From: Schizophyllum amplum
Taxonomy: Eukaryota; Basidiomycota; Agaricomycetes; Agaricales; Schizophyllaceae
Assembly: GCA_007026445.1 (NCBI GenBank)
Contig: VDMD01000008.1
Span: 310,001-374,000, forward strand
Length of the DNA: 64,000 bases
Direction of reading: 5' to 3'
Below the pieces are notes generated by a model. That model searched no databases and was not told the origin of the DNA. It saw only the letters and a program-made list of their open reading frames with translations. This document shows positions 35,430 to 46,263 of this stretch, piece after piece; within the stretch, counting starts at the first letter, position 1; every line of letters starts with the position of its first letter. The translations under genes were made by a program, and so were the position numbers.

Positions 35430-35590
35430 TCGCTGGATACATCCACCATGACGAGAGTTAGCTGCGACCAGCGTATCCTCCTTGACCCATGCTTAGCAGT
35501 TCAGTTGGGGCCTCTGCGTCCCGCCGCCGCCGAGAGCGCGTCGCCAATGACGATGGTGATCGAGCTTGCGATGCTGTCCACGGGCGTCTA
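35430..35590 (+). repeat. NmrA 3'-flank element, copy 2
   Basis: Counterpart of the minus-strand element at 4430-4640 (see there). It ends in a tag that overlaps the 3' end of the NmrA-like gene on the opposite strand. Confidence 0.55.
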
Positions 35591-36915
35591 GGCCTTCAGA
35601 TGTTCTTTCAACGTCGTCCTCGCAAAGTCCTCGATAGCTCCAACTCTGACGCCTAGAGCTTCCAGGCGTTTGTCCGGCACATCGATCCAAGGGGACAAGT
35701 CGAACTCCATCACGCAGGCGTACTGTGAATTTTGTCAACACATCGTTGCGAGGCGGCTGCGCAGTTCCGAGCAGGGCCTACGTACCATTTCAATGGCGAC
35801 GTCAATTCCGGAATTATCCAGGTGCTTCACCTGGATCGGTTCCCCCAAGCCTGCAGCCGAAGGCATCAGCCCTTTCCGCAGCTCGGAATCGGCATGCCGG
35901 AAGACTCACCCCTGCTCAGCGTCGCCGCGAATTCCTCTGCTGTCATTCGTTGACTGCCCAGCGCAAAGGTTTTCTTGTTGATCTCGGGCAGGCGCGTCGT
36001 ATACTGTGTAAAGAGGGCTGTGACCGCGGGGCCCATGTCCCGATCGATCCATGTCCAGCTGTAGCTGTAGCCCAGGGGTTCGCGCGTGCTAAAGACATAC
36101 CCTGTGTCGGCTTTCTCGAAGTTGCAGGACATTACACTGATGAGGAGAAGATCAGCAGCGGTAACTGGATGGGGAGAGGATTTCGCAAGTGTGAGGCGAA
36201 GGACTTACGGCCTCATGACGTTCTCGACAAAAGAACCGGGACAGATAGACGCGCAAGAAATTCCAGAGGCCTCAAGGTACTTCTGAATGTCGGCCTTGTC
36301 TGTGAAGGTATGAGGTCTTATGTGACGCGGCGAGGACACGACTGACCATCGAAGAGAGCGCCCTTGGTATATTTTCCCTGAGATATATCCTTCAGGCCGG
36401 GGAGGGTGCTGGGAAAGAGGTGAGGACAGAGGTCTACGGTCGCGGATAATTACGGACCTGAAAGCGATGAACTTCACGCCGGCCTCCTTGCTCGCCTCGA
36501 TGACATTGACGCCTTGCGTGTACTCGGGAACGTCGCGCTGGAAAGGGAGAGTAACCTGAACACCGGGTCCGTGGTGAATACTGGTATGGCACACGGACGA
36601 CTTTAGGGACGAACGAGGAAAACACATTCGGCGCCGGTGACGGCTCTCTTGATAGCTTCTTTATCCGTGAAGGTGGCTTCCACAACCTCGCAGCCGAGGG
36701 CTGCGAGCGCGAGCGCGGAGTCAGAGTGTGCGTTACGTGTAACAGCGCGAGGCTTGAAGGTGCCGTCTTTCAGAAGGGCGTGAATGGCGGAGGTGCCTGC
36801 AAAGAACAAGGTAAGAGCAATGCAGGTTACGACGACAGGAGCCACGGTCACGTGCGCACAAGTTCAACTTACCTTGAAGCCCTGTGGCGACGAACACGGT
36901 GGCGATACGCGACAT
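35588..36915 (-). CDS. NmrA-like NAD(P)-binding protein 1
   Basis: Seven to eight short exons. Exon 1 is 36915-36873 (MSRIATVFVATGLQG, where a typical NmrA glycine motif GATGxxG reads VATGLQG). Exon 2 from 36796 encodes SAIHALLKDGTFKPRAVTRN and GCEVVEATFTD. The following exons give VTLPFQRDVPEYTQGVNVIE, GVKFIAFRSTLPGLKDISQG, KYLEASGISCASICPGSFVE, VMSCNFEKADTGYVF, MGPAVTALFTQY and KKTFALGSQRMTAEE. The gene ends PDKRLEALGVRVGAIEDFAR, then TTLKEHLKA before TAG. This is the NmrA/HSCARG-like Rossmann family, which in fungi ranges from redox-sensing transcriptional regulators to reductases; no catalytic Tyr-Lys pair is obvious. A tatatag lies only 6 nt upstream of the ATG. It is a tandem paralogue of the next gene. 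Confidence 0.83.
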
Positions 36916-37466
36916 CTCTCTATATAGGTTCTGGTCTGACCAAAAACCTGTATGGTCGTTGCTCTTAAGTACGCAACGATGAGCGGAACCCTATATTGGC
37001 CACGTGGTTAAGAGCTGAGAGCTGTCGCTGTCTGCGTCAATGCCGACGCCCGTGCCGCCACGATGAACATCGATGCCGAAGAGCTACGCACGACGGCTCT
37101 CGCATATCATCCGGTGAAGGGCCTTTGTAAGACATCAAGATAGCTCTGGATGTTGGTTGCGCCTAAAATTGTCACCTGGCGCCATGGACATTGGGAGGCG
37201 GGCAGATATCCGTGAGACGACCTGCGGAACATCTCCGCGGAGGACCTCCACAGACGGCAAAGACGCCTTGCGCATGATTGAGCAATGGCAGTCGTACGGA
37301 AAACTTGTTCATCTCGCTTGAGCTACTCTCTCGGTTTCCAGCCGACAACCGACCTCCGAGACTGGTTGATTATCAACGATATCAGTATACAAGGTTGCAC
37401 AACCAAGCAATATCGTTTGTCATTTCCGCGGATTATACACAGCCTGGCGCTCACCACCTATTCACA
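36916..37466. other. Intergenic between NmrA paralogues
   Basis: Promoter of NmrA-like gene 1 and 3' flank of gene 2. No gene seen. Confidence 0.55.
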
Positions 37467-39064
37467 TTACGCCCCAATATGTTTCTTCAGCTCCGTCCTG
37501 GCGAACTCCTCAATAGACCCCACCTTGACGCCCAGCGCTTCCAACCGCTTGTCCGGAACCTCCACACCCGGGAACCACTCGAATTCCGCAGAGAAGTCGT
37601 ACTGTCAAAGTGGTTGGCATCAAACCGCCCAAGTCGCCGGCAACAGCGGGAACAAGGAGGAGGCGCACCATATCATCTACGGGAAAAACGCCCATCGCGC
37701 CGAGGTGCTTGACCGTTACAGGTGCACCGAGACCCTTCGCCAACTCCGCCGCCGTCTCCTCCGTGGTCGCCTTTTGAGACCCGAGGACGAACGTCTTCTT
37801 GTCGATTTCCGCTGAACGCGTCGCGTACTGAGTGAACAGCGCAGCGACCGCAGGGCCCATATCGTGCCCCGTCCATGTCTTGATAGAGGAGGAGCCGGGG
37901 CGCTCGCGGGTGGTGAGCTCGTACCCGGTGTCGGTCTTGGTGAAAGGGCAGCCGAGCATGCTGCGGTAAGGTTAGTGATGAGGTCGGATGGATGGGTGGC
38001 AGGATCAGGGGTGAGGACAGAGGATGCGGATGGATGTGCATGGCGGAAAGACAGACAAAATCAAGGGTAGGGGAGTTTAGGAAGGAGTGCAAGGGTGCAA
38101 GAAACGTACCCTCGGTGGATGTTCTCGAGGAACGATCCCGGGCAGATGGAGGCGCAAGCGATGCCGGAGGCCTCGAGATACTTCTGGACTTTGGCTTTCT
38201 CTATGTAAAAGCGCGAATTAGCAAGGATGCGAGCGAGTTCACTTCAGCGTACTAACCATCAAAGTGGATCGCGTGGGTATACTTGCCACCTGATATATCG
38301 TTCACGCTGGGGAGGGTACTGAGAAGATTGTTAGCTCGTGGCGCTTGCTATACATGCTACTCGCGCTGTGCAGATCATGTCGCTCTGGTACACAACAGCA
38401 AGCCGCGGGTGCGAAGGAAAGGTAGCAAGATACATTCGTTCCCCTCACCTAAACGCAACAAACTTGACGCCAGCCTCCTTGCACGCATCGATGACATTCT
38501 TGCCTTGGTTTACCTCAGACAGTTCGGCGAATGGCATGGTGACCTGAATGAGTCGAGTCAGTCAGATAGTCGTCAGTATGTCGTAAGTCAATGAGCAGCT
38601 CGTTGCAGACAGTCCTCTCGGCGGTAGACAGTCCTCTCGGCGATGGATAATTCTTATGGCCCGAACAGTCTTCGGCGCACGACGAGCACAGTTAAAGTGT
38701 CCGGCAGAAAACAACGACTCACAAGGAACACGCATTCCGCGCCAGTAACGGCCTTCTTGATCGCATCCTTGTCCCCAAACGTGGCCTCGACGACCTCGCA
38801 GCCCAGCGCGCGGGCGGCCTCAGAGTTGGCGTTGCGCGTGACCGCGCGCAGGGTGAAAGTGCCGTCCTTGAGAAGAGCGCGGATAGCGGAGGACCCTGTG
38901 AGGAAGGCGTGAGTGACTGCATGTACGATACATGGAGGAGAGCTGGCGGGAACAGCATGAAGAGGGGAAAGCGTGGCTGCGAAGTGGGTGAAGGATGGTT
39001 AAGCGGTGACGAACGCACCTTGGACGCCCGTAGCCATGAACACGGTAGCGATGCGGGGCGACAT
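37467..39064 (-). CDS. NmrA-like NAD(P)-binding protein 2
   Basis: Starts 39064 (MSPRIATVFMATGVQ), with exon 1 39064-39019, exon 2 38895-38723, exon 3 38543-38449 and further exons of similar size to those of the paralogue. Encoded blocks: SAIRALLKDGTFTLRAVTRN, GCEVVEATFGDKDAIKKAV, VTMPFAELSEVNQGKNVID, GVKFVAFRSTLPSVNDISGG, KYLEASGIACASICPGSFLE, MLGCPFTKTDTGYELTTRER, MGPAVAALFTQYATR, KKTFVLGSQKATTEE. After a 66-nt intron it ends YDFSAEFEWFPGVEVPDKRL, EALGVKVGSIEEFARTELKK and HIGA before TAA. Same family and caveats as paralogue 1. A fragment of a third copy lies at 3395-3700. Confidence 0.84.
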
Positions 39065-40524
39065 TGTGTGCTTGAATGTTGCGGATGCGGTTGTTCGGCG
39101 TGAGGTTTGTGTGGTCGAACGTTGTTATCTTCCATGGCTCCTTATAGAGTCTCGGAAAACTACTGTTTTGGTGTCTGCTCTCGCGTCAAGATCGCATAAG
39201 CAACGGGAGCCATCCTTCCAGCGAATCCTGCCGACGCCTTGCGCATCCTCTGCGCACTCAATGGTGACGCGCAGCGCTCGGACGGCTTCCTGGTAGTTCG
39301 TCAGCGGCTGTAGTTTGTAGCGGTGGCAGCCAACATCATCGGAGTCTTACCGTTGATCTCGAAGGCCGTTGAGCACCCCGTCGGTGCCGTTGCACATCCT
39401 CGGATGCCGCCGACGGCGCGACTCGCTGTCTGCCACGGTTCCCATCCGTCGGCCAGGAAGCGGCAGTTGCCTTGCTTACAAATCATCGACGTCAGGCTGC
39501 AAATAGGGATAAATTACTCACGAGCACCTATTGTACTGTTCTGCCACCCTTCCGACACCGTGCATCCTTGTATTTTCGTCAGCCCTGGACCTTCCTCCAC
39601 TTGCGCACGCACGTCCTGCGATACAGGGTAACGATACATGCCCCATATATGTGCTTAACGTCTACCCGCGATTCGAGGCCTGCTGTATAGCGCGTTAGCG
39701 GTAGGCGCACGATAATCGCAGATTCGCAAGACGCATACATACGACGGTCTCATAGTCCAAATTCGACCCGGCGACCGACTCACCTGTAGTCACCTACCTG
39801 CTTGACGAAAAGGTGGACATGGAGCACAAGAAGGACATCGAAGCCTCTGGTGCGAAGGTTGTGCTTGTCAAGGTCGATCTGATCAACGAGGATTGTCAAT
39901 GTAAGCGCGTCATGGACGAGCACGTCAAGCAAGGCCTTCGGCCCCTAACTTCGCGTGCTGCCTGAAGAGCGCTGACATCCTACAGGGCTTCGGTCTTCGT
40001 GATGAGGTGGGTATACGCGCGAGCTGGGGATGCTTTAGTGGTATGGGTAGGCAGATGCAGTTGGGAAGGATAGAAATTTAGGGGCGGTCCACGCTGTTGG
40101 AGTCGATAATGCCCTCTTTAGACCTCCGGGGAGCACGTCTACCCTTGGGTGTGAAGCCATTCTATAACACGACACGGTAGGCGTACCTGTGTATTGCGGA
40201 GGGGGCTGGTATAAGTATGTTGAGGACCCCGGCAAAAAGCCATCTAACAGCGAAGGTCATCAGCCTGACAGACAAGCAAGCATGTTCGAAAGCTCAACGC
40301 CATGTTCATGGCAGAGAGCGCAGATGCGAAATTCATTTGCTATAGAGTCGCTAGGATAGCGCTGGTGGCATATTGAGTGACTTCGGCAAGTCTTCAATAT
40401 TCAATTAGGATGCATGCATAGAACCAACAGTTACATCTCGATAAATCATCAACCGCTGAGCCGCAGGTCAGCATCGCAAAGTGTCGAAAGACCATGATCG
40501 GCGCACCTAAAGGTTCTCAATGCC
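39065..40524. other. Intergenic with a possible NAD(P)-binding relic
   Basis: No intact gene. Plus-strand 39777-39890 encodes an open stretch (VVTYLLDEKVDMEHKKDIEA, SGAKVVLVKVDLINEDCQ) followed by a donor-like gtaagc. It looks like one exon of an NmrA or short-chain dehydrogenase gene, but no partner exons are evident. Confidence 0.4.
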
Positions 40525-40920
40525 CTAGTTCGGGCCCCGCTCGCGTATGATCTCCTCTCCGTTAGTTTCCTCCTCTGCACTCTTGACCCCCTTCTTCGCT
40601 GGGTCATCCTCGACCGCTAACCGCCAGCCGCCATACAACTGGTTCACGATTGCGCTTCTCCGCAAAACCGCAAGCTCTTTCATAGCTTCCGCGTATTGTG
40701 TTGACAATGCGGCGGTATCGGAGGTGTTCTGCACACCAGTGAGCTTACGCAAGACCATAGGACACAATTCACTGACCTGCATGGATCGGAAGGTCTCGCG
40801 CGTCCGCCTGAGAAAGTAGTTGCGGAAGTTGTACGAGCTGAATGAATTGGAGACGCGCAGGGTGGAGTGGTAGAGGGAGAGGATGGCATGCTTGGAGGGG
40901 ACGGCGGTGGCGGAAGGCAT
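40525..40920 (-). CDS. ISD11: ISD11/LYRM4-type LYR-motif protein
   Basis: Two exons, 40920-40777 and 40728-40525, give 115 residues with a 48-nt intron. The N-terminal half carries ILSLYHSTLRVSNSF and YNFRNYFLRRTRETFRSM, the LYR-type helix and the F/YNFRxYF...R signature of Isd11. The second exon adds LAVLRRSAIVNQLYG, also typical. Isd11 is a small mitochondrial matrix protein that binds and stabilises the cysteine desulfurase Nfs1 (with acyl carrier protein) in iron-sulfur cluster synthesis. The acidic C-terminal tail (about 25 residues beyond VNQLYGGWRL) is longer than in yeast. Start at 40920 (MPSATAVPSKH) is the first ATG; upstream frame has only a TTG. It shares a 175-bp promoter with the divergent transcription factor gene. 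Confidence 0.88.
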   Translation of the reverse strand: MPSATAVPSKHAILSLYHSTLRVSNSFSSYNFRNYFLRRTRETFRSMQVSELCPMVLRKLTGVQNTSDTAALSTQYAEAMKELAVLRRSAIVNQLYGGWRLAVEDDPAKKGVKSAEEETNGEEIIRERGPN

Positions 40921-41095
40921 CGTGAACGTGAACGCGGAGAACAAGCAGCGAATCTGACAAACTGTCCGCCGTCAGCCGACGTCAGCCCGTGCCGCACGGT
41001 AAACCGGCCCGATCTCCGGTGGGTTGATCGCCGCAGCGTCTGAGTCTCCTCTCGTCCAGCGCTTATTCTTTCGTTTGTCCGCGCCACAGCTGACA
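40921..41095. promoter_or_regulatory. Compact bidirectional promoter, ISD11 / Zn2Cys6 factor
   Basis: 175 bp separate the two divergent ATGs (40920 minus, 41096 plus). No TATA box is evident in either orientation. Confidence 0.65.
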
Positions 41096-44000
41096 ATGGA
41101 GCCAGAGGGGAGGAACAAGAAGCGGCGTCTAAGGGGCGCATGCGACAACTGCAAGAAACGCAAGAGTGCGCTATTCGAACTTCCTTGAGCGGCAGACGCG
41201 CTGACGGTCTCTTCAGCGAAGTGTACGTGCGGTAGCTGCTCTCAATAGGATATGCATTGAAGAAGGGAACCGCACGCAGGCGATAGCAGCAAGATGCCAA
41301 ATCATCGATGGTGCGTCAAGCGCATTGGACCGCGGCGTATCATGGCACTGACGCGAATGTAGTTCTACATGTATAACGCTGGAGCTGCCGGTGCGTGGTG
41401 GAAATCACACACAATGCCTCAGGCTGATATTCTTCATCAGTGTACTCATGCAGAGCTGACCAAGGTGAGAGAACAACGCCGAGCCCATGTACAGTTCGCT
41501 GAAACTCCTACCCAGAACCTTGGATCTGCCAAATCGTACGCGCTCGATCCCATCACCACACCCTATTCCTCACATCACCATAGCTACGTCGAGTCGCTCG
41601 AGCAGCGCATAGCCAAACTTGAGAAGCTATTCAGAAAGGTATGAGCGCGGTGCAGCAGGACGGCCCTATTGTCGATCGCTGACTTATCCTTATATCAACC
41701 ATTGTCTCATCATCCTACCCAGTACCTCCCCGGCCTCGACCTCATCCACGAAGTAGACCGGACAACGCTCGACGAAGACGACACCGAAGACGACCTACCT
41801 ATACGCAATGACGACGACTCGCCGGAAGCCCGGCTGGTCTCCCAGATCACCAAGTTGAAGCTAAGGCCGGACGAGAATCGGTTCTATGGGAAGAGCTCGA
41901 ATGTTATGTAGGTGTTCTGAAGGTCCCCCAAGGTCATGTACGTGACCCAACCTACCTCCTCTCATGCCACCCTCGCTCACGTCCCCCTCCACATACGACA
42001 CCCTTCGCACGTGCCCCCTCCCCACACGCCCCCCTTCGCACACTACCCCCTGCGCTCACGTCGCTCTCCTTTTTGCGCGTCGTCTCAGCGTCATCTTTAA
42101 AGAAGCTAACCACCTCGCCCACCCTTTCCCCTAGGCTCGTCAAAGCGACCCTCGACCTCAAAAACCACTACCACGTCGAGAAGAAGGTGCCCTGGGTGTA
42201 CAAGCGCCCCGAAGTACGCCCCGAGTTCTCTGAGCCGCGGCCGTGGCAGGTCAGGCCGGCGGGTTCGGGGCAGATGCCGATGCATCTGTACAAGTTCCCG
42301 CCGGAAGATCTTTTGGAGGACCTGGTCGAGCTTTATTTCAAGAAAGTCAACTTGTTCCTGCCGTTGTTGCACCGGGTGAGTTGAGTTCTTTTCGCGGCTT
42401 TTATCCCAGTGGGGCGAAACTATCTTCTGTCGCGCGGTATCCCGGTGCTCTGAACATCCCGGTGCTCAGAACATGGTTCTCGACGGTATCCAAGTATGCA
42501 TGTGCTGACGAGCATGCCCTCCGCAGCCCACCTTCCAACGCTACATCGACGAAGGGACGCATTTTCGGGATCGGGAGTTCGCGCATGTGTTGTTGTTAGG
42601 TGAGTTGGCTTTCGCTTCATCGTCTGACACATGATTTGCCATCGTCTTACCCGAACATGACATTTGGCTGACGCAAGTACAGTATGCGGCGTGGCCTCGA
42701 GATACTCGGATGATCCGCGCGTTTTCGTTGAGGGGACGGCCGATCCGGAAGTCACTGGTCGGAACTACGATCTACATAGCGCGGGCTGGCCATACGTCAG
42801 CCAGGTCAACCACATCCAGCCCGTGATGTCGGTCCGGCCCTCGTTGTTCGAGGTGCAGGCGTACAGTGTGAGCTCTCATTTAGTGTTCACGCTTACGTTC
42901 TTCTTCTCCTACTTGTCTTCCGTGTTCGCGCCCGTCTCCTCCTTCACGCTCACCTTCTCATCGATGTCTTCTTTGTCTTCACCTTGTCAAATCAGATCTC
43001 TTATCGACTTTCACAGCTCTCCACTCTCTGGAACGAAGGTAGCTCGATCCCGCAGGGGACGTGGACGGAAGTCGGTCTCGGGTTGCGGAAGGCGATGGAA
43101 GTGGGCGCGCATCGGAAGACGCCAGGCAGGCCGACGGCGCAGGGCGAGCTATGGAAGAGGGCGTTTTGGTGCGTCAGTAGGGGACGGTGGCAAAGCCATA
43201 TGTGTAGAACTTATCACTACCCAGGGTCCTCGTATGCCAGGACATACACATCAGCGCGTTCTACGGGCATAGCAGTACTTTGTCGTCTCATATGTGCGTG
43301 CCACATATTCGGCCCTTTATTCTTTACTCCAAAAGGCCTCGCTGACTGTCTTTCACCAGGTATGACCAGGACCTGCCTATAGCCTGCGACGACGAGTACT
43401 GGGACATGAACTTCAAGCAGCCGGAGGGGAAGCCGTCCACGATCGAGTACTTCAATCAGTACATCCGGCTCGTGGAGATACATGCGTCGGCCATGCGCGC
43501 GGTGGTGAGTCATTTATAAGCTAGACTACCATTCGCGAAATCCACCAGCACTGCAATGAATATATCTAACACACACACAGTACTACACCAAGAAACCCAC
43601 ATTGACGCCCGCGCGACCATCGGACCAGCAGACCATGTTCATGCTCGACTCAGCCTTGAACTCCTGGCGGGAGGGCCTACCACCGCATCGTGAGTTCTTG
43701 GTCCATGCGCTCTCTGCCTTTCAAAGCTGATTCGCTGCTAGTCCGTTGGGACTCCAAGGAGCCCGACCAAACCCGCTTCGACCACGCCGCCTGCCTCGCC
43801 ATATGCTACTACCACCTCCAGATCTTCGTCCACAAGCCCTTCATTACGCCTCTGCACGCCTCCTCCCATCTCACGTTCCCCTCGCTCGCGATCTGCACCT
43901 CTGCGGCGCGCTCTTGTGCGCGCGTGGCAGATGCGCAGACGCAGGGTGTTCTTGAGAGGGACGCCCAAGGTGCCGCGGATGCGCAGGACAAGTCCTCCAC

Positions 44001-44969
44001 AAATGGTCAGGATCAGCCGGCCACGGACGTGCACGCGCAAGACGCGTCCGTCTCGCAGCTCATCTCTCTCCCTCACTTCCACACCGCGGTCTCCGTCGCC
44101 GGCTTCGTGCTCATCCTGAACGTGTGGACGGGGAAACAGGCCGGCCTCTCGCCCAATCCGCGTGATATGAAGGACGTGCGGCGGTGCATGCGCATGTTGA
44201 AGGCTTGGGAGGCGCGGTGGCACAATGCGGGACGGCTGTGGGATTTACAGAAGGATCTGGTGGGCGCAGCAGATGTGGAGGAGATGGCGGGTGCTAGGCA
44301 GGGGAGGAAGAGGAGGCGGGAGGAGGTGGAGATGGATGAGCAGGAGGCGGATCATGGAACGTCGCCGGCGACGACGAACAGTTCGCTGGTGGTGACGCCG
44401 CAGCACTTGTACACGGTGCCGAACAGTGTTCACGGACCGGCGGTCTCTGCGGTCGGCCAACAAGGCAGTACGGGCCAGGACGATACGACGCTCGACTTCA
44501 TCACGGGCTACATGAACAGTCAGGAGTATCCGACGGATGAGGCAGGCGTTCTCCCTGGCCTCACAGGGATGCCATACCCGACTATCTCAATGGGCGGCGA
44601 CGCGGGATTGTCTTCATTGCACTCGCAACCACGCTCGACAGACTTCGTGCCGGGCATCCTCACCCCCTCGTTGGAGTCTGATCCCTTCCTCGAATTTGGA
44701 GTCGCAGGCGACTCTTTGCAAGGTTTGGGCGGCATGGGCGGCGACGGCGACATAAACGACAACTTCCAGTTCACCTTCAGCATGCCTGCGGGCGATGTGG
44801 ACATGTCGGCGTGGAACATGCCGCTTGGGTTGGGGTGAGTGATGGAGGCAAACTCGAGAGAGTATGGGACTGACGATACACCAGGGAGGACGATCACTGG
44901 TCGCAATATCTGTCCAGCTTGGAGGGGCTGACAACGCGACCGGATGAAGATGCTGGGCCTGGTTCCTAG
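41096..44969 (+). CDS. Zn2Cys6 fungal transcription factor
   Basis: The DNA-binding domain is assembled from exons 41096-41165, 41217-41222 (6 nt), 41280-41310, 41363-41390 and 41441 onward. Together they give RRLRGACDNCKKRKTKCDSS, KMPNHRCSTCITLELPCTHA, a perfect C-x2-C-x6-C-x9-C-x2-C-x6-C cluster followed by a coiled-coil (YVESLEQRIAKLEKLFRK). A further 51-nt stretch (41465-41515) looks like an intron but is frame-neutral. Later exons carry the fungal_trans middle homology domain: LYFKKVNLFLPLLHRPTFQR, CGVASRYSDDPRVF, GLRKAMEVGAHRK, LPIACDDEYWDMNF, CLAICYYHLQIFVHKPFI. The C-terminal part is acidic/Gln/Ser-rich with a basic KRRREE patch, and the last exon ends TAG at 44969. It is a nuclear sequence-specific regulator; the regulated pathway is not evident from the neighbours. 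Confidence 0.87.
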
Positions 44970-46263
44970 ACTGGTCGATTGGTGTATATGGGGTGGCGCT
45001 GAGTAATTTGTGGCAAGGTCGCGCAGCCAGTCCGAGTATGTACTTAACATACTTACTTCTGTATCAACTGGGACCCAGACAGTGACACACTTGGTTATAG
45101 ATAAAGCAACATAACATCTGTACGATGTACAACCTGTCATGAGCGTAAAGCCTGTCCAAAGCGAAGCGGCTACTGAGCGCTGAGCGCTGTGCTTCAGCTC
45201 AGTGCGGACAGGTCATCCTCCTCGTCTTCTCTTCTCCGCAGACCTTTTCTACACCAACCAAAATAGACTCGTCATCTCTGTCGGGACTATCTCACTTCCC
45301 CAGCGCGCAAGGCGAGGGACTCTTTGCCAGTGCAATGTGGTGGCGGCGACATCGGACAAACGTTTGGCATCTGGACTGTCACGTGCTTTTACGATCATGA
45401 AGAAGTCACGCCTCACTCGCGGCCCGCACATGGCCGCCACCGTCGCTTGTTCTTCTGTGCTCCAGCGCTCGGGCGCTCACCTCTGCCTCTCACTCAGGAG
45501 TTGAGGCTTCGCTTAGAAAGAGACTCATGAAATTGCATTCTCGTGCATCACTTGCCAACTACCCCGCACTCAAAAGTCGAGGTGTGTGCTGGGTGTTTGG
45601 CAGCGCCGCGGGAGTTCTCCGCTGCTTACGAGAGTCAACGACGCCGATTAGCCGGCATATGCATCTTACCAGGCGACGCTTTTGGTCCTCCCTTTGTTTG
45701 TTTTCTTTTTTTTCAAGTTTGTCTCAGCGCCGCGGCGCGCGGATGATGCTCGCAAAGCTGTTGACTCATACTGTATCATTGCGGTCATCAGTCCCTTTGA
45801 GCTCACAGGGGTAGGTGGCTATTATTGCTTCGAGCGTCCTTTCGATCCTTTTCACCAATCATGTTATTCAGATTCCATGCAGTCATCAGTCCGCCCTGCG
45901 CGCTACAGCGGCGCAGCTTGAGTTGCGCCTCAGGGCCGCCTCACGCAGCAGTGGCTGCTACGGGTGACTACGGACCTAGGGCCTGAAGCTGTAGGAGGTC
46001 ATCGCGAGGTCGTGATGCTCGAGTCTATGTGAGTCAACTCGTGCATTCAACACCTACTACGTCCGTTAATTGTCGCAGTGAAAATGACTCGCCGCGCAGT
46101 GGGGATGCCTACCCGCATCATGAAGATCATCGTTATAAGTCTCCGGCGCCGAGCAACATGACTACCTACTTCGCAGCCCCGGAAATCCCGCACACACACA
46201 CACACACAAGTATTCAAACTGGATACTGCCACTGCCACTCCTCACCTTCCTAACCCGCTTACG
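44970..46263. other. Intergenic, no gene seen
   Basis: 3' flank of the transcription factor and 5' flank of arrestin-like gene A. A (CA)9 microsatellite occurs at about 46191-46208 in the probable leader of the arrestin-like gene. ORFs on both strands lack domain support. Confidence 0.55.

Noticed and set aside
35316..35591. 91-codon plus-strand ORF as a real gene
   Set aside because: Only part of it is shared with the duplicate at 4430-4640, and the two copies do not keep a common reading frame, so it is listed as a repeat rather than a CDS.
20000..45000. Secondary-metabolite cluster (methyltransferases, NmrA reductase-like proteins, zinc-cluster regulator)
   Set aside because: No backbone enzyme (PKS, NRPS, terpene synthase), P450 or transporter is present, and the genes are interrupted by housekeeping ISD11.
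46191..46208. (CA)9 microsatellite
   Set aside because: Ordinary short microsatellite in a probable leader; noted in the intergenic entry only.
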